The notes: generated by a model not told the origin, from the sequence alone. A DNA stretch of 48,643 nt from an uncultured Prevotella sp. (GCA_900554545.1 USHW01000013.1:1-48643); one strand, 5' to 3'; positions 8,237 to 18,256 are shown, counted from the stretch's first letter. Numbers and translations: made by a program.

Positions 8237-8356
8237 GTATGATAATGAATAATGAGAAATAAATAATGAAAAATGGTGTGCGGTTATGCCATGGATTAAT
8301 ATATCATAACAAGGCGCAAGCCTGATTTTTCATTATTCATTATATATTATTCATTT
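8237..8356. repeat. Word-built inverted repeat E1 (ATAATGA/TCATTAT words)
   Basis: Starts at the ruvA stop codon. The left arm is made of AATAATGAGAAATAAATAATG words (8241-8275) and the right arm of TTTTTCATTATTCATTATA and TTATTCATTT (8326-8356). The loop carries GGCGCAAGCC at 8313-8322, a 3-bp stem with a GCAA (GNRA-type) tetraloop that recurs in E3 and, as GGCGTAAGCC, in E11. It lies inside the likely ruvA-sprA transcript. Confidence 0.7.
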
Positions 8357-8371
8357 AGTTCGGTTTTGCTG

Positions 8372-11300
8372 ATGAGGAAAATCTTATACGGACTTTTGTT
8401 AGTGTTGTTTGCCGTTAGCGTGGCAAGCTACGCCTTCACTGTGCCCTATCAGCAGGACGACAGGACGCGCCGCGCGCGCCAGGGACAGGCCACGCGGCAG
8501 CCCGGCGCAGGGCAGGACACCGCCCGGCAGGCCGCGGTGGCTACCCCGACGATTGTCGTGGAGGAGGACACCATACCCGACTCGCTGCTGCATCCGCGCT
8601 GGAAGATACAGCGCACGGTGCCGATAACCGAGGAAGACCTTGAGACTTACTCCGCCGACCTTACCTTCCCCGACAACATAAAGCAGGAAGTTGAGTATGA
8701 CGACTCGTTAGACCGCTACTTCATAGGCTCGAAGATGGGCGACGGATACCTGTCAACGCCTATCGTGATGACCCCCGCCGAATACCGCAAATGGAGCGAG
8801 AAGCGCGAGTTTGACCGCTTCTTCCGCGAAAAGAACGACACTCTGATTAAGGAAGGGGGCAAGGACAAGTTCTCGTTTACCGACATGCACTTCGACCTCG
8901 GGCCTGCGGAAAAAATCTTCGGGCCGGGCGGTGTGCGCATAAAGACACAGGGAACGGCCGAGCTGCAGTTCGGTGCCACGCTGAAGAACATCGACAACCC
9001 GTCGCTGCCGATACGCAACCGCAAGACAACGACGCTCGACTTTGACGAGAAAATAAACCTTAGCGTCAACGGAAAGGTGGGCGACAAGGTGAACATGAAC
9101 CTCAACTACAACACTGACGCGACGTTCGACTTCGACTCGCAGAACCTCAAGCTGAAGTATGAGGGCAAGGAAGACGAGATAATAAAACTCGTTGAGGGCG
9201 GCAATGTGTCGTTCCCCAGCAACTCGTCGCTGGTTAACGGGGCCTCGTCATTGTTCGGTATCCGCACCGACTTGCAGTTTGGCAAGCTGTCGTTGCAGAC
9301 CGTCGTGTCGCAGAAAAAGTCTTCGTCGAAGAGCGTTTCGTCGAAAGGCGGCACGCAGCTCACGTCTTTCGAGTTCGACGTTACCGATTACGAGGAGAAC
9401 CGCCACTTCTTCCTGTCCCGGTATTTCCGCGACAGATACAACAACGCAATGTCAAAGTTGCCCAACGTTACGACGGGAATAACCATCAACCGCGTGGAAA
9501 TATGGGTGACGAACAAGACCGGGACAACATCCAACTCGCGTGACATCGTAGCCCTGACCGACCTCGGCGAGAATACGTCGGTAAGCAATCCGATGTGGAC
9601 TGTGACAGGGCAGCCCGTCCCGTCGAACAACGCCAACACCGAATACAGCACGATGGTGAACACGTATTCGGCCGCGCGCGACATCAACCAGACAAGTTCC
9701 GTGCTTGACGCCGTGCCCGGTTTCACCGGCGGTTTTGACTATGAGAAACTTGAAAGCGCGCGCTTGCTCAACAGTTCGGAGTACACACTCAACACGGCTT
9801 TGGGCTATGTGTCGCTCAAGACGTCGCTGCAGACCGACCAGGTAATCGCCGTTGCATACGAATATACTTACGGCGGAGTGACTTACCAGGTAGGAGAGTT
9901 CGCCTCGGATATTGACGACGTGAACCAGGCTCTGTTCGTAAAGTCGCTCAAAAACACGAGCAACAATCCGCAGCAGGGCAACTGGGACCTGATGATGAAG
10001 AACGTCTACTACCTTGCCTCGTCAGTGGAGAAGGAGAAGTTCCGCCTCGACGTGAAGTACCAGAGCGACACTACGGGCGTGTACCTTTCATATATACCCG
10101 AGCAGCAGGTGAAGAGCCAGACAATTATAAAACTGCTCGGAGCCGACCGTCTGGACAATAACAACAAGGCGAACAGCAACGGCTACTTCGACTACGTTGA
10201 CGGCTACACGGTAAGTAACGGCCGCGTGTTCTTCCCGAGGGTTGAACCCTTCGGCGCAGACATGTACGATGCGCTTGTAAGCCATGGCGTGGCGGCGGAC
10301 GTGGCGCAGCGTTACAGCTATACGGAGCTGTATGACTCGACCAAGACAACGGCCAAGCAGATAGCCGAAAAGAACAAATACATGATGAGCGGACAGTTCC
10401 GCGGCACGCTGGCCAACGTCATATCGCTCGGCGCTTACAACATTCCGCAAGGCTCAGTGGTTGTTACGGCGGGCGGAGTGACGCTCACCGAAGGCTCTGA
10501 CTATACCGTTGACTACTCTTCCGGCGAGGTTACAATCCTCAACCAGAGCATCATCGACGCCGGAACTACGGTCAACGCCTCGTTCGAGAGCAACACCGAC
10601 TATGCCCAGGAACGAAAGACATTCCTCGGGCTGAACTGGCAGTACGACTTTTCAAAGAACTTCCAGCTTAGCGGAACGCTCCAGCACTTGTCCGAACAGG
10701 CGTTGACGACGAAGGTGTCGATGGGCTCGGAGCCGCTGAACAACACCCTGTGGGGACTCAACATAAACTGGAAACACGAGAGCCAGTGGCTCACCAACAT
10801 GCTCGACAAGCTGCCTTTCCTGCATTGTACGCAGCCTTCGCAAATCTCGTTCACGGGCGAGTTCGCCCAGCTGATTGCCGGTCAGGCCAGCGGAGTGCAG
10901 GACAATGCGTCGTACATCGACGACTTCGAGAACACGAAAAACGCCATCGACGTGTCCACTCCGACGTCGTGGATTCTTTCAAGCGTGCCTTCCATGTTCC
11001 CCGAACAGAGCGACAAGACTACCCTGCAAAGCGGTTACAACCGCTCGTTGCTGGCCTGGTACACCATAGACCCCCTGTTCACGCGGCGCAGTTCGTCGCT
11101 CACCCCGTCGCACATAAAGAGCGACCTCGACCAGCTTAGCAACTATTACGTGCGTGAAGTGAACACTCGCGAGCTGTTCCCGAACCGCGGCAACAATTCA
11201 TATAACAGCGTAACGTCCACGCTCTCGATACTGAACCTTGCCTATTATCCCAACGAACGCGGCCCTTACAACTTCGACCCGAACCTTAACTATGACGGAA

Positions 11301-14272
11301 CGTTGCCAAATCCGCAGAACAGATGGGGCGGAATGATGCGCAAACTGGACACCAGCGACTTTGAGACGGCCAACATAGAGTATATCGAGTTCTGGCTGCT
11401 TGACCCGTTCATATATTCAAACGAGCAGCCCGACGCCAACCAATACGGCGGCGACCTTTATATAAACCTTGGCGAAGTGAGCGAAGACATACTGCGTGAC
11501 GGCCGTAAGTTCTATGAAAGCGGAATGCCTGTGGACGGCTCGCAGAGTTTCACTACCACCCAGTGGGGTAAGATTCCGACGCAAGCCACCGTGACATACG
11601 CCTTCGCCACCACCGACGGTTCGCGCGAGTTGCAGGATGTCGGATACAATGGCTTGACCGATGCGGAGGAGCGTGAGTTCGGTCCTTACCAAGAGTTTCT
11701 TACTTCTATACAAGGAAGGGTGTCTCCGGCGCAGCTCGATTCGATAATGAACGACCCAGCAAATGACGATTACCACTACTTCCGAGGCTCTGATTTCGAC
11801 CGCATCGAGGCTCCCATCCTGTACCGTTACAAGCGCATAAACAATCCGCAGGGCAACTCTCCCGACAGCAACAACCGCACGGAAAGCTACGACACGTCTT
11901 ATAAAACGACACCCGACGTTGAGGACATCAACCAGGATTACACCCTCAACGAGTACGAGAACTACTACCAGTACCGCATAAGCATGCGCCCGGAAGACTT
12001 TGTCGTTGGCCAGAACTTCATCGTTGACAAGCGAGAGACTGCTCCGACGCTGCGCAACGGAGAGCCGGGACATGCCACGTGGTACCAGTTCCGCATACCG
12101 CTTGACGACTACGAGGAGCGTGTCGGTTCAATCAGCGACTTCTCTTCGATACGTTTCATGCGCATGTTCCTTACCAACTTCCAGAAGCCTATCGTGCTCC
12201 GCTTTGCCACTTTGGACCTTGTCAGGGGCGAATGGCGCACGTATGAGCAGCCGCTTGACAACGCGGCGAATGCAAGCGGAAGCATGTCGGTAAGCGCGGT
12301 GAACATCGAAGAGAACAACGACAAGTCCCCTGTGAACTACATTTTGCCGCCGGGCATAACCCGCGAGCAAGACCCTACACAGCCGCAGCTGGCCGAAGAG
12401 AACGAGCAGGCTTTGAGCTTTACGGTCAACAACTTCTCAACAAACGAGGCGAAGGCCGTTTACAAGAACACCACACTCGACCTGCGCCAGTACAAGAGGC
12501 TTGAAATGTTCGTGCATGCAAACGCTTTCGACCAGAACACAACCAACTTGACAGACAACCAGCTGGCAGTGTTCATCCGCCTGGGAAGCGACTACCGCAG
12601 CAATTATTACGAATACGAGATACCCTTGAAGCTGACGGCTCCGGGCGTATACAGCCGTTTTTCGGTGGAGGATGCACGCACGGTGTGGCCCGAAGAGAAC
12701 ATGCTTGACATTCCATTGAGCGTGTTTACCGACTTGAAGAAGGCGCGCAACACGGCCAAATCACAAGGACTTGCCTCATATAACACCGTTTATACGGCCT
12801 ACGACGAGGACAAGCCGAACAACAAAATCAGCATTGTGGGCAACCCGACGCTCGGCGAAGTGAAGACGATGATGATTGGAGTGCGCAACCTTTCGGGCGA
12901 CATCAAGTCGGGCGAGGTGTGGGTCAACGAGTTGAGGCTCAAGGAGTATAACAACAAGGGAGGCTGGGCTGCGCAGGGCGCGCTCAACATCCAGCTGTCA
13001 GACATCGGCTCGCTGAACGCTACGGGAAAGATTGTGACCGACGGTTTCGGCGGCATAGAGGAAGGCGTGTCGGAGCGTTCGCAGGACGATTACAAGACTT
13101 ACAGCTTCACGGCGAACGTCGAGCTTGGACGCTTCTTCCCCGAGAAGGCAAAGGTTACGGCACCGCTTTATTATTCGATAACCAAGGAGGAGACGCGGCC
13201 CAAGTACAATCCGCTCGACACCGACATGCTTCTTGACGAGTCGCTCGACGCAATCGGCAACAAGCATGAGCGCGACTCGGTCGAGCGCATAGCAGTGACG
13301 AAGACCACAAACACCAACTTCTCGCTGTCGAACGTGCGTGTGGGAATACAGACGAAGCGCCATCCCATGCCCTACGACCCTGCCAACTTCTCGTTCAGCT
13401 ACAGCCACAGCCACAGCTATTCGAGCGGAGAAACAACCGTATATGAGAAGGAAGACAACTGGCGCGGAGCGTTGAACTACAGCTATACGCCCGTGTACAA
13501 GCCTTTCGAACCGTTCAAGAAGCTCATCAAGAGCAAGAGTAAGTGGTATGACATATTCAAGCGTTTCGGCCTTAACTGGCTGCCGCAGAATGTTACGTTC
13601 GACACGGAGATGACGCGCAACTACTACGAGTTGCAGGAGCGCGACATGGAAAGCACCGAAGGAAACATGCTTCCGCTGACGTTCAGCGAGCAGTTCCTGT
13701 GGAACAGGGCGTTCTCGCTGCGCTGGGACTTGACGCAGAACCTGCACCTCGACTTCAGCAGCGCGACCAACGCGGAGATAGAAGAGCCGTACACTCCGGT
13801 GAACAAAGACCTTTATCCCGACCAGTACTCGGCGTGGAAAGACTCCGTATGGACGAGCATAAAGGATTTCGGAAGGCCGCTGGACTACAACCAGACGTTC
13901 AACGCCTCGTACCGCCTGCCGCTCAACCTCGTGCCGATTTTCGACTGGATTAACGCCGACGGAACTTACAACTCGACTTACAACTGGACTCGCGGCTCGG
14001 AGCTTGAGGACGGAACGTCGCTCGGCCATTCGGTGACGATGAACCGCACGTACAACATCAACGGCACGTTCAACCTTGAGAAGCTGTACAACCATGTGCC
14101 GTTCCTCAAGAAAACCAACGACCGCTTCAACAAGACGGCGCGCTCGTCGCGCGCCTTGGACCGCCGCCAGCGCAACCAGCGGAATGCCAGGAACGCAAAG
14201 AACGCAGGCAAGGACGGCAAGGATAACGACAAGGAAAAGAAGGAACTTCCCAAGAACAATCTCTGCTTTTAG
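8372..14272 (+). CDS. sprA: SprA (Sov) type IX secretion translocon protein, N-terminal part, ended by an in-frame TAG
   Basis: SprA is the giant outer-membrane barrel that forms the translocon of the type IX secretion system. This part runs 1966 aa from the ATG at 8372. A signal/TM segment (MRKILYGLLLVLFAVSVASY) is followed by a low-complexity Arg/Gln/Ala stretch, then the typical SprA N-terminal domain (FGPGGVRIKTQGTAELQFGA) and two blocks with NLNYNTDATFDFD and SGDIKSGEVWVNELRL motifs. It stops at TAG (14270-14272) after KKELPKNNLCF. Reading on in the same frame without any shift gives the remaining SprA C-terminus (14273-15961). The sum, 2530 codons, fits full-length SprA (about 2300-2500 aa). 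The likely cause is one substitution (CAG, GAG or AAG to TAG), a sequencing error or readthrough. Truncated here, the barrel would lack its C-terminal strands. Confidence 0.93.
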   Translation: MRKILYGLLLVLFAVSVASYAFTVPYQQDDRTRRARQGQATRQPGAGQDTARQAAVATPTIVVEEDTIPDSLLHPRWKIQRTVPITEEDLETYSADLTFPDNIKQEVEYDDSLDRYFIGSKMGDGYLSTPIVMTPAEYRKWSEKREFDRFFREKNDTLIKEGGKDKFSFTDMHFDLGPAEKIFGPGGVRIKTQGTAELQFGATLKNIDNPSLPIRNRKTTTLDFDEKINLSVNGKVGDKVNMNLNYNTDATFDFDSQNLKLKYEGKEDEIIKLVEGGNVSFPSNSSLVNGASSLFGIRTDLQFGKLSLQTVVSQKKSSSKSVSSKGGTQLTSFEFDVTDYEENRHFFLSRYFRDRYNNAMSKLPNVTTGITINRVEIWVTNKTGTTSNSRDIVALTDLGENTSVSNPMWTVTGQPVPSNNANTEYSTMVNTYSAARDINQTSSVLDAVPGFTGGFDYEKLESARLLNSSEYTLNTALGYVSLKTSLQTDQVIAVAYEYTYGGVTYQVGEFASDIDDVNQALFVKSLKNTSNNPQQGNWDLMMKNVYYLASSVEKEKFRLDVKYQSDTTGVYLSYIPEQQVKSQTIIKLLGADRLDNNNKANSNGYFDYVDGYTVSNGRVFFPRVEPFGADMYDALVSHGVAADVAQRYSYTELYDSTKTTAKQIAEKNKYMMSGQFRGTLANVISLGAYNIPQGSVVVTAGGVTLTEGSDYTVDYSSGEVTILNQSIIDAGTTVNASFESNTDYAQERKTFLGLNWQYDFSKNFQLSGTLQHLSEQALTTKVSMGSEPLNNTLWGLNINWKHESQWLTNMLDKLPFLHCTQPSQISFTGEFAQLIAGQASGVQDNASYIDDFENTKNAIDVSTPTSWILSSVPSMFPEQSDKTTLQSGYNRSLLAWYTIDPLFTRRSSSLTPSHIKSDLDQLSNYYVREVNTRELFPNRGNNSYNSVTSTLSILNLAYYPNERGPYNFDPNLNYDGTLPNPQNRWGGMMRKLDTSDFETANIEYIEFWLLDPFIYSNEQPDANQYGGDLYINLGEVSEDILRDGRKFYESGMPVDGSQSFTTTQWGKIPTQATVTYAFATTDGSRELQDVGYNGLTDAEEREFGPYQEFLTSIQGRVSPAQLDSIMNDPANDDYHYFRGSDFDRIEAPILYRYKRINNPQGNSPDSNNRTESYDTSYKTTPDVEDINQDYTLNEYENYYQYRISMRPEDFVVGQNFIVDKRETAPTLRNGEPGHATWYQFRIPLDDYEERVGSISDFSSIRFMRMFLTNFQKPIVLRFATLDLVRGEWRTYEQPLDNAANASGSMSVSAVNIEENNDKSPVNYILPPGITREQDPTQPQLAEENEQALSFTVNNFSTNEAKAVYKNTTLDLRQYKRLEMFVHANAFDQNTTNLTDNQLAVFIRLGSDYRSNYYEYEIPLKLTAPGVYSRFSVEDARTVWPEENMLDIPLSVFTDLKKARNTAKSQGLASYNTVYTAYDEDKPNNKISIVGNPTLGEVKTMMIGVRNLSGDIKSGEVWVNELRLKEYNNKGGWAAQGALNIQLSDIGSLNATGKIVTDGFGGIEEGVSERSQDDYKTYSFTANVELGRFFPEKAKVTAPLYYSITKEETRPKYNPLDTDMLLDESLDAIGNKHERDSVERIAVTKTTNTNFSLSNVRVGIQTKRHPMPYDPANFSFSYSHSHSYSSGETTVYEKEDNWRGALNYSYTPVYKPFEPFKKLIKSKSKWYDIFKRFGLNWLPQNVTFDTEMTRNYYELQERDMESTEGNMLPLTFSEQFLWNRAFSLRWDLTQNLHLDFSSATNAEIEEPYTPVNKDLYPDQYSAWKDSVWTSIKDFGRPLDYNQTFNASYRLPLNLVPIFDWINADGTYNSTYNWTRGSELEDGTSLGHSVTMNRTYNINGTFNLEKLYNHVPFLKKTNDRFNKTARSSRALDRRQRNQRNARNAKNAGKDGKDNDKEKKELPKNNLCF

Positions 14273-15961
14273 AATCAGCTTGTGCTCCGTCCCGACACTA
14301 CGCTCGTCATATCGCACGGCAAGAAGAGCAAGCGCCTGATTGTGAACGCGAAGACCAAGGACGGCAGGGTGTTCCGCCTGAAGTACAAGAAGCTTGACAA
14401 CAACCGCATACGCATCGTAAACAAGGTTGACACCCCTACCACACTGAAGCTTACCGTTACGCCGAAAGCCCCGCTGGACGAGAACAAGTGGTACAAGGCG
14501 GCGCAGTGCGTGGCGCGCGGACTGATGCTTGTGCGCAACGTAAGCTTCTCATACCGCAACCAGTACAGCATGTACCTGCCCGGCTTCATGCCAGAGGTAG
14601 GCGACGTGTTCGGCCAGCGCAGCGGCGGAACAATGGCTCCGGGGCTTGACTTCGCGTTCGGTTTCGTAGGCGACGACTACATCGACAAGGCCGCCGACCG
14701 CGGCTGGCTGCTCATGGCTGACAGCGTTGCCACGCCGGCGACGACCAGCCTTACCGAGGACTTGCAGCTGCGCATGACGCTCGAACCGGTAAAGAACCTG
14801 AAGATTGACCTCAACGCCAGCCGCACCGAAACGAAGTCGAAGAGCATACAATACATGTATCAGGGCAGCCCGACGACGCAGAGCGGCACGCTGACCATGA
14901 CCACTATAAGCCTCGGCAGCGCGTTCGAGGGCATGGGCGACGCCACAAACGGCTACCACTCGGCCACGTTCGAGAAGTTCTGCAAGTCGCTCGACAAGTT
15001 CCAGCAGCGTGTCGAGGCGCGCTATGCCAATGCCACGTATCCTGACGGAACGTTGTTCGCAGGGCAGAAGTTCGACCCGGCCAACGGCACTGTGAGCAAG
15101 TACAGCGCCGACGTCATGGTGCCGGCGTTCCTCTCGGCCTACACCTCCATGGGCGGCTCGTCGCTCTCGATATTCCCCACGTTGTCGCGCCTGCTGCCCA
15201 ACTGGACGCTGCGTTACAGCGGACTGGTGCAGCTGCCGTGGTTCCGCGACGTGTTCAAGAGCTTCAACATCAACCACTCTTACAAGAGCATCTACGCCGT
15301 AGGCTCGTACAGCTCGTACTCAACCTTCATGGAATACATGAACGGACTCGGCTTCGTAACCGACGCAACGACGGGCAACCCCACGCCGAGCAGCATGTTC
15401 AACGTAAGCACCGTGAGCATCAACGAGTCGTTCTCTCCGCTTTTCGGCGTAGACATGACCTTCAACAACAACCTTACCTGCAAGGTGGAGTACCGCAAGA
15501 CGCGCGTGCTGAGCCTCAGCATGACGAGCGTGCAGATTAACGAAGCCATAAGCAACGACTGGGTGGTGGGCATGAGCTATAAAATCAACAACTTCAAGCT
15601 CTTCGGCGGACGGCGCCGCCGCCGCGCCGCGTCGTCGGGCAGGAACAGGGACAACAACAGCGCGTCGTCAACATCGTCGTCGCGCAGCAGCGGTTTCAAT
15701 ACCGACCTGAACCTTCGCCTCGACCTGTCTTACCGCAAGCAGGCGTCAATCTGCCGCGACATAGCCTCCATGACAAGCTCCGCCAGCAGCGGCAACACGG
15801 CCTTCAGGCTGTCGTTCTCGGCCGACTACACGCTCTCGCGGCTGCTTACCATGAGCTTCTATTACGACCGTCAGACAAACACTCCGCTGCTCTCGTCGAA
15901 CAGTTATCCTACGACGACGCAGGACTTCGGCCTTAGCCTCAAGTTCTCGCTTACCCGTTGA
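14273..15961 (+). CDS. sprA: SprA C-terminal part, same frame as the N-terminal part
   Basis: Continues sprA after the TAG: NQLVLRPDTTLVISHGKKSK and onward, ending in DFGLSLKFSLTR, a barrel-type C-terminus. About 560 aa. The first possible independent start is a GTG at 14282, only 10 nt after the TAG, with no ribosome-binding site or promoter, so separate translation would depend on reinitiation. The reading frame is intact and its composition matches the first part, so the break is recent or not real. A hairpin terminator follows at 15969-16002. A functional SprA would need both parts joined or complementing each other. Confidence 0.85.
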   Translation, partial: NQLVLRPDTTLVISHGKKSKRLIVNAKTKDGRVFRLKYKKLDNNRIRIVNKVDTPTTLKLTVTPKAPLDENKWYKAAQCVARGLMLVRNVSFSYRNQYSMYLPGFMPEVGDVFGQRSGGTMAPGLDFAFGFVGDDYIDKAADRGWLLMADSVATPATTSLTEDLQLRMTLEPVKNLKIDLNASRTETKSKSIQYMYQGSPTTQSGTLTMTTISLGSAFEGMGDATNGYHSATFEKFCKSLDKFQQRVEARYANATYPDGTLFAGQKFDPANGTVSKYSADVMVPAFLSAYTSMGGSSLSIFPTLSRLLPNWTLRYSGLVQLPWFRDVFKSFNINHSYKSIYAVGSYSSYSTFMEYMNGLGFVTDATTGNPTPSSMFNVSTVSINESFSPLFGVDMTFNNNLTCKVEYRKTRVLSLSMTSVQINEAISNDWVVGMSYKINNFKLFGGRRRRRAASSGRNRDNNSASSTSSSRSSGFNTDLNLRLDLSYRKQASICRDIASMTSSASSGNTAFRLSFSADYTLSRLLTMSFYYDRQTNTPLLSSNSYPTTTQDFGLSLKFSLTR

Positions 15962-15968
15962 CGCGGCG

Positions 15969-16002
15969 TTTTGCGCCTTCCGCCATTGCGGAGGGCGCAA
16001 AA
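15969..16002 (+). terminator. Terminator of sprA
   Basis: TTTTGCGCCTTCCGC (15969-15983) and GCGGAGGGCGCAAAA (15988-16002) pair over 15 bp with one mismatch and a CATT loop, 8 bp after the sprA stop codon. Confidence 0.75.
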
Positions 16003-16097
16003 ACAGTAATCAAACAGGCCCTTTTCAGTTTCATTGCAGCATGCGCTTTGCGGCGCGGATGATAATCATTAACCTAACCGCCGCGTTTGCTTACGAT

Positions 16098-16190
16098 GTG
16101 AAATGCCGTCTTTTGCACGGTAAAAGGTCGTCTTCCGCACTGTAAAAGGCCGTCTTTTGCATTGCAGGAGACGGCCTTTTGCAACACGCC
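16098..16190. repeat. 22-bp repeat array 3 (4 units)
   Basis: Unit starts at 16100, 16122, 16144 and 16166, exactly 22 bp apart. Heptamers: TGCCGTC, GGTCGTC, GGCCGTC, GACGGCC; the last two are reverse complements. It is the main content of the 430-bp gap between sprA and the winged-helix gene, where I otherwise see only AT-rich leader sequence. Confidence 0.85.
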
Positions 16191-16391
16191 GTATGCCATT
16201 CCGCACAGCCGTTAGCCGCGGCCTGTACCGTAGTCGTCATATCCTATTTGGACAGAAAGATGTGAAAAATTGCACATGTAACTAAAAAATATCCGATTTT
16301 TTGCCGTATTGTAATTTTAATTTTATTACTTTGTTGACATAAATGCAATATTTATTGTAATATGTGACTGTTTAACTTAAAGACTGTAATT

Positions 16392-16610
16392 ATGGATGTC
16401 AACATGACTGTTATCGGAGAACATGCCGGCCTTGTGTGGCGCACGCTGGAAAACCGGCATCTTTCGTGGGACGAACTTCTTAGCGCCACCGGCCTTAAGC
16501 CTGTCGAGCTTGCACTGGCTGTTGGCTGGCTGGCGCGCGAGGACAAAATAGCCTTGTCCCAGGACGGCGAAACCATGTTCCTCGAAGTTTACCAAGAGCA
16601 TTATTATTGA
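16392..16610 (+). CDS. Small winged helix-turn-helix protein (DUF2582-like)
   Basis: 72 aa. Sequence pattern and length match the small winged-helix proteins of the DUF2582 family, common as single genes in Bacteroidota: GEHAGLVWRTLENRHLSWDE, then LLSATGLKPVELALAVGWLAREDKI, ending in acidic and aromatic residues. The LKPVELALAVGWLARE stretch is the recognition-helix region. The role is unknown, possibly DNA or RNA binding. It has its own long AT-rich upstream region and a strong hairpin after it, so it is monocistronic. Confidence 0.85.
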   Translation: MDVNMTVIGEHAGLVWRTLENRHLSWDELLSATGLKPVELALAVGWLAREDKIALSQDGETMFLEVYQEHYY

Positions 16611-16649
16611 CCCCGGGCCGGCCTGCCGGCCATGCCCGCCCCTCTCAGC

Positions 16650-16685
16650 TCCGGGCGGCATCCCGTCGCAAGGATGCCGCCCGGA
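16650..16685 (+). terminator. Terminator of the winged-helix gene
   Basis: TCCGGGCGGCATCC (16650-16663) and GGATGCCGCCCGGA (16672-16685) are perfect 14-bp arms with a CGTCGCAA loop. A second GC-rich palindrome, GGCCGGCCTGCCGGCC, lies just upstream. Confidence 0.7.
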
Positions 16686-16793
16686 ACCGTCTGCAAGGCC
16701 GTATTCAGCCCTTCCGCCATGCCTCGGCCGCCTCCAGACGGAGCCGCGCCAGGCTTGTAATTGAAAATAAACACTCGTTTTTCCCACATTTAT

Positions 16794-16824
16794 TTTGCAG
16801 TTCACTCTACTTGCACTATCTTTG
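16794..16824 (+). promoter_or_regulatory. Promoter of the CNNM/CBS gene
   Basis: TTTG at 16794-16797 (in TATTTTGCA), a 19-bp spacer and TATCTTTG at 16817-16824, 27 bp before the ATG. The arrangement TTTTGCA-19-TATCTTTG is the same as in the peptidase promoter. Confidence 0.85.
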
Positions 16825-16851
16825 CAACGGAAACAAGATGTGCAACCATTA

Positions 16852-18141
16852 ATGGACGAAATTTTAATAATACTGCTATTGATAGTGTTCAACGGCATAT
16901 TTGCCATGTCTGAAATAGCGGTAATTCAAGCAAGAAAAACAACTTTATCCAACGACGAGAAGAAGGGCAGCAGGGGGGCCAGGACGGCTCTTCGCCTGGC
17001 CAACGACCCCGACCGCTTCCTTTCCACGGTGCAGATAGGTATTACCCTTATAGGCATTCTGACTGGTATTTATTCCGGAGCGTCCCTCTCCGGACGGTTT
17101 TCCGACGTGTTCGAAAGCTTTGGCATGCCCGAGCGTTGGGCCTATCCGCTGGCGCAGGGGCTGATAGTCATCATCGTGACCTACCTTACCATAGTGTTCG
17201 GCGAGCTTGTGCCAAAGCGCATAGGCATGAGTGTGGCCGAGCGGGTGTCGAAGGTCATAGCCCGGCCGATGTACATATTGTCGGTCATAGCAAGCCCTTT
17301 CGTGTGGATTTTGTCCAAGAGCACCGAAGCAATGGTTAACCTCCTCGGCGTGAAGGACGCCGAGACCAAGGTCACCGAAGAGGACATAAAGTCGATAGTC
17401 CAGGAAGGCAAGGAGGACGGCGAAGTGCAGGAAGTGGAGCAGGACATCGTCGAGCGCGTGTTCATGCTCGGCGACCTGACCGTTGACTCCATAATGACCC
17501 ACCGCTCTGACGTGGTGACTCTCGACGTCAGCATGACCAAGGACGAAATCAAGCAGGTGCTCAACGATAACCTGTACGAGGCTTATCCGCTCATCGACCG
17601 CGGCATTGACAACATCCTCGGAGTAGTGCTCTTGAAGGATTTGCTCTTCCGCCTCGACGGCGATACGCCCGACCTGAAGGCTCTCATGCACCCGGCTGTC
17701 TACTTCTACGAGAACATGAGCGTTTACAAAGCCCTCGAACAGATGAAGGAAAAGCGCCTTACGCAGGCGTTTATCTGCGACGAGTTCGGCAGCTTCCAGG
17801 GCATTGTCACGCTGCGCGACATCCTCGAAGGCCTTGTCGGCACTATCGACGAGGTGGCCGAAGACCCTGAAATCGTAAAGCGCGAAGGCTCGGAAAGCTG
17901 GCTTGTCGACGGCCAGTGCTCGTTCTACGACTTCCTTTCATACTTCGACAAGGAAGACCTTTACGACAACGAACAGCAAGACTACAACACCCTGGCCGGG
18001 CTTATCATCGAGCAGCTTAAGCACATACCGCAGGCCGGCGAACGCACGGAGTGGAACTGCTTTAACTTCGAAATCGTCGACATGGACGGCGTGCGCATCG
18101 ACAAGGTGCTCGTAACGATGAAGGAAGAAAGCAAGGAATAG
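16852..18141 (+). CDS. CNNM/CorC-like CBS-domain membrane protein (HlyC/CorC family)
   Basis: 429 aa from the ATG at 16852; the open frame upstream runs through the promoter and is not used. N-terminal CNNM (DUF21) membrane domain with about four hydrophobic segments (EILIILLLIVFNGIFAMSEI, TVQIGITLIGILTGIYSGA, PLAQGLIVIIVTYLTIVFGE), then a CBS pair (about residues 200-325, with VDSIMTHRSDVVTLDVSM and QAFICDEFGSFQGIVTLRDI) and a C-terminal CorC_HlyC domain. Members are linked to magnesium or cobalt export; 'hemolysin' in older annotations is not supported. The stop codon TAG directly abuts inverted repeat E2. Confidence 0.92.
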   Translation: MDEILIILLLIVFNGIFAMSEIAVIQARKTTLSNDEKKGSRGARTALRLANDPDRFLSTVQIGITLIGILTGIYSGASLSGRFSDVFESFGMPERWAYPLAQGLIVIIVTYLTIVFGELVPKRIGMSVAERVSKVIARPMYILSVIASPFVWILSKSTEAMVNLLGVKDAETKVTEEDIKSIVQEGKEDGEVQEVEQDIVERVFMLGDLTVDSIMTHRSDVVTLDVSMTKDEIKQVLNDNLYEAYPLIDRGIDNILGVVLLKDLLFRLDGDTPDLKALMHPAVYFYENMSVYKALEQMKEKRLTQAFICDEFGSFQGIVTLRDILEGLVGTIDEVAEDPEIVKREGSESWLVDGQCSFYDFLSYFDKEDLYDNEQQDYNTLAGLIIEQLKHIPQAGERTEWNCFNFEIVDMDGVRIDKVLVTMKEESKE

Positions 18142-18256
18142 TTAAGGATTAACAGCCGATAATTAAGAAAACTACCCTTGCTGCTTATCCGGCAAAGGTA
18201 ATTTTCTTAATCGGTTTGCCGCAGACTTACGGTTCTTAACTTTTGATTTTTAATCC
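18140..18256. repeat. Word-built inverted repeat E2 (TTAAG words)
   Basis: Begins in the CNNM stop codon (18139-18141). Left arm words GTTAAGGATTAAC and GATAATTAAGAAAA; right arm TTTTCTTAATC, then GGTTCTTAACTTTTGATTTTT. The loop carries CAAAGGTAAT at 18193-18202, a word also present in E3 (19003-19012). It fills the gap before the GNAT gene. Confidence 0.65.

Noticed and set aside
14270..14272. Genetic code with TAG recoded to an amino acid
   Set aside because: Other genes in the window end in TAG at plausible positions (CNNM 18139, GNAT 18860), and Bacteroidota use the standard bacterial code. A point change or error is simpler.
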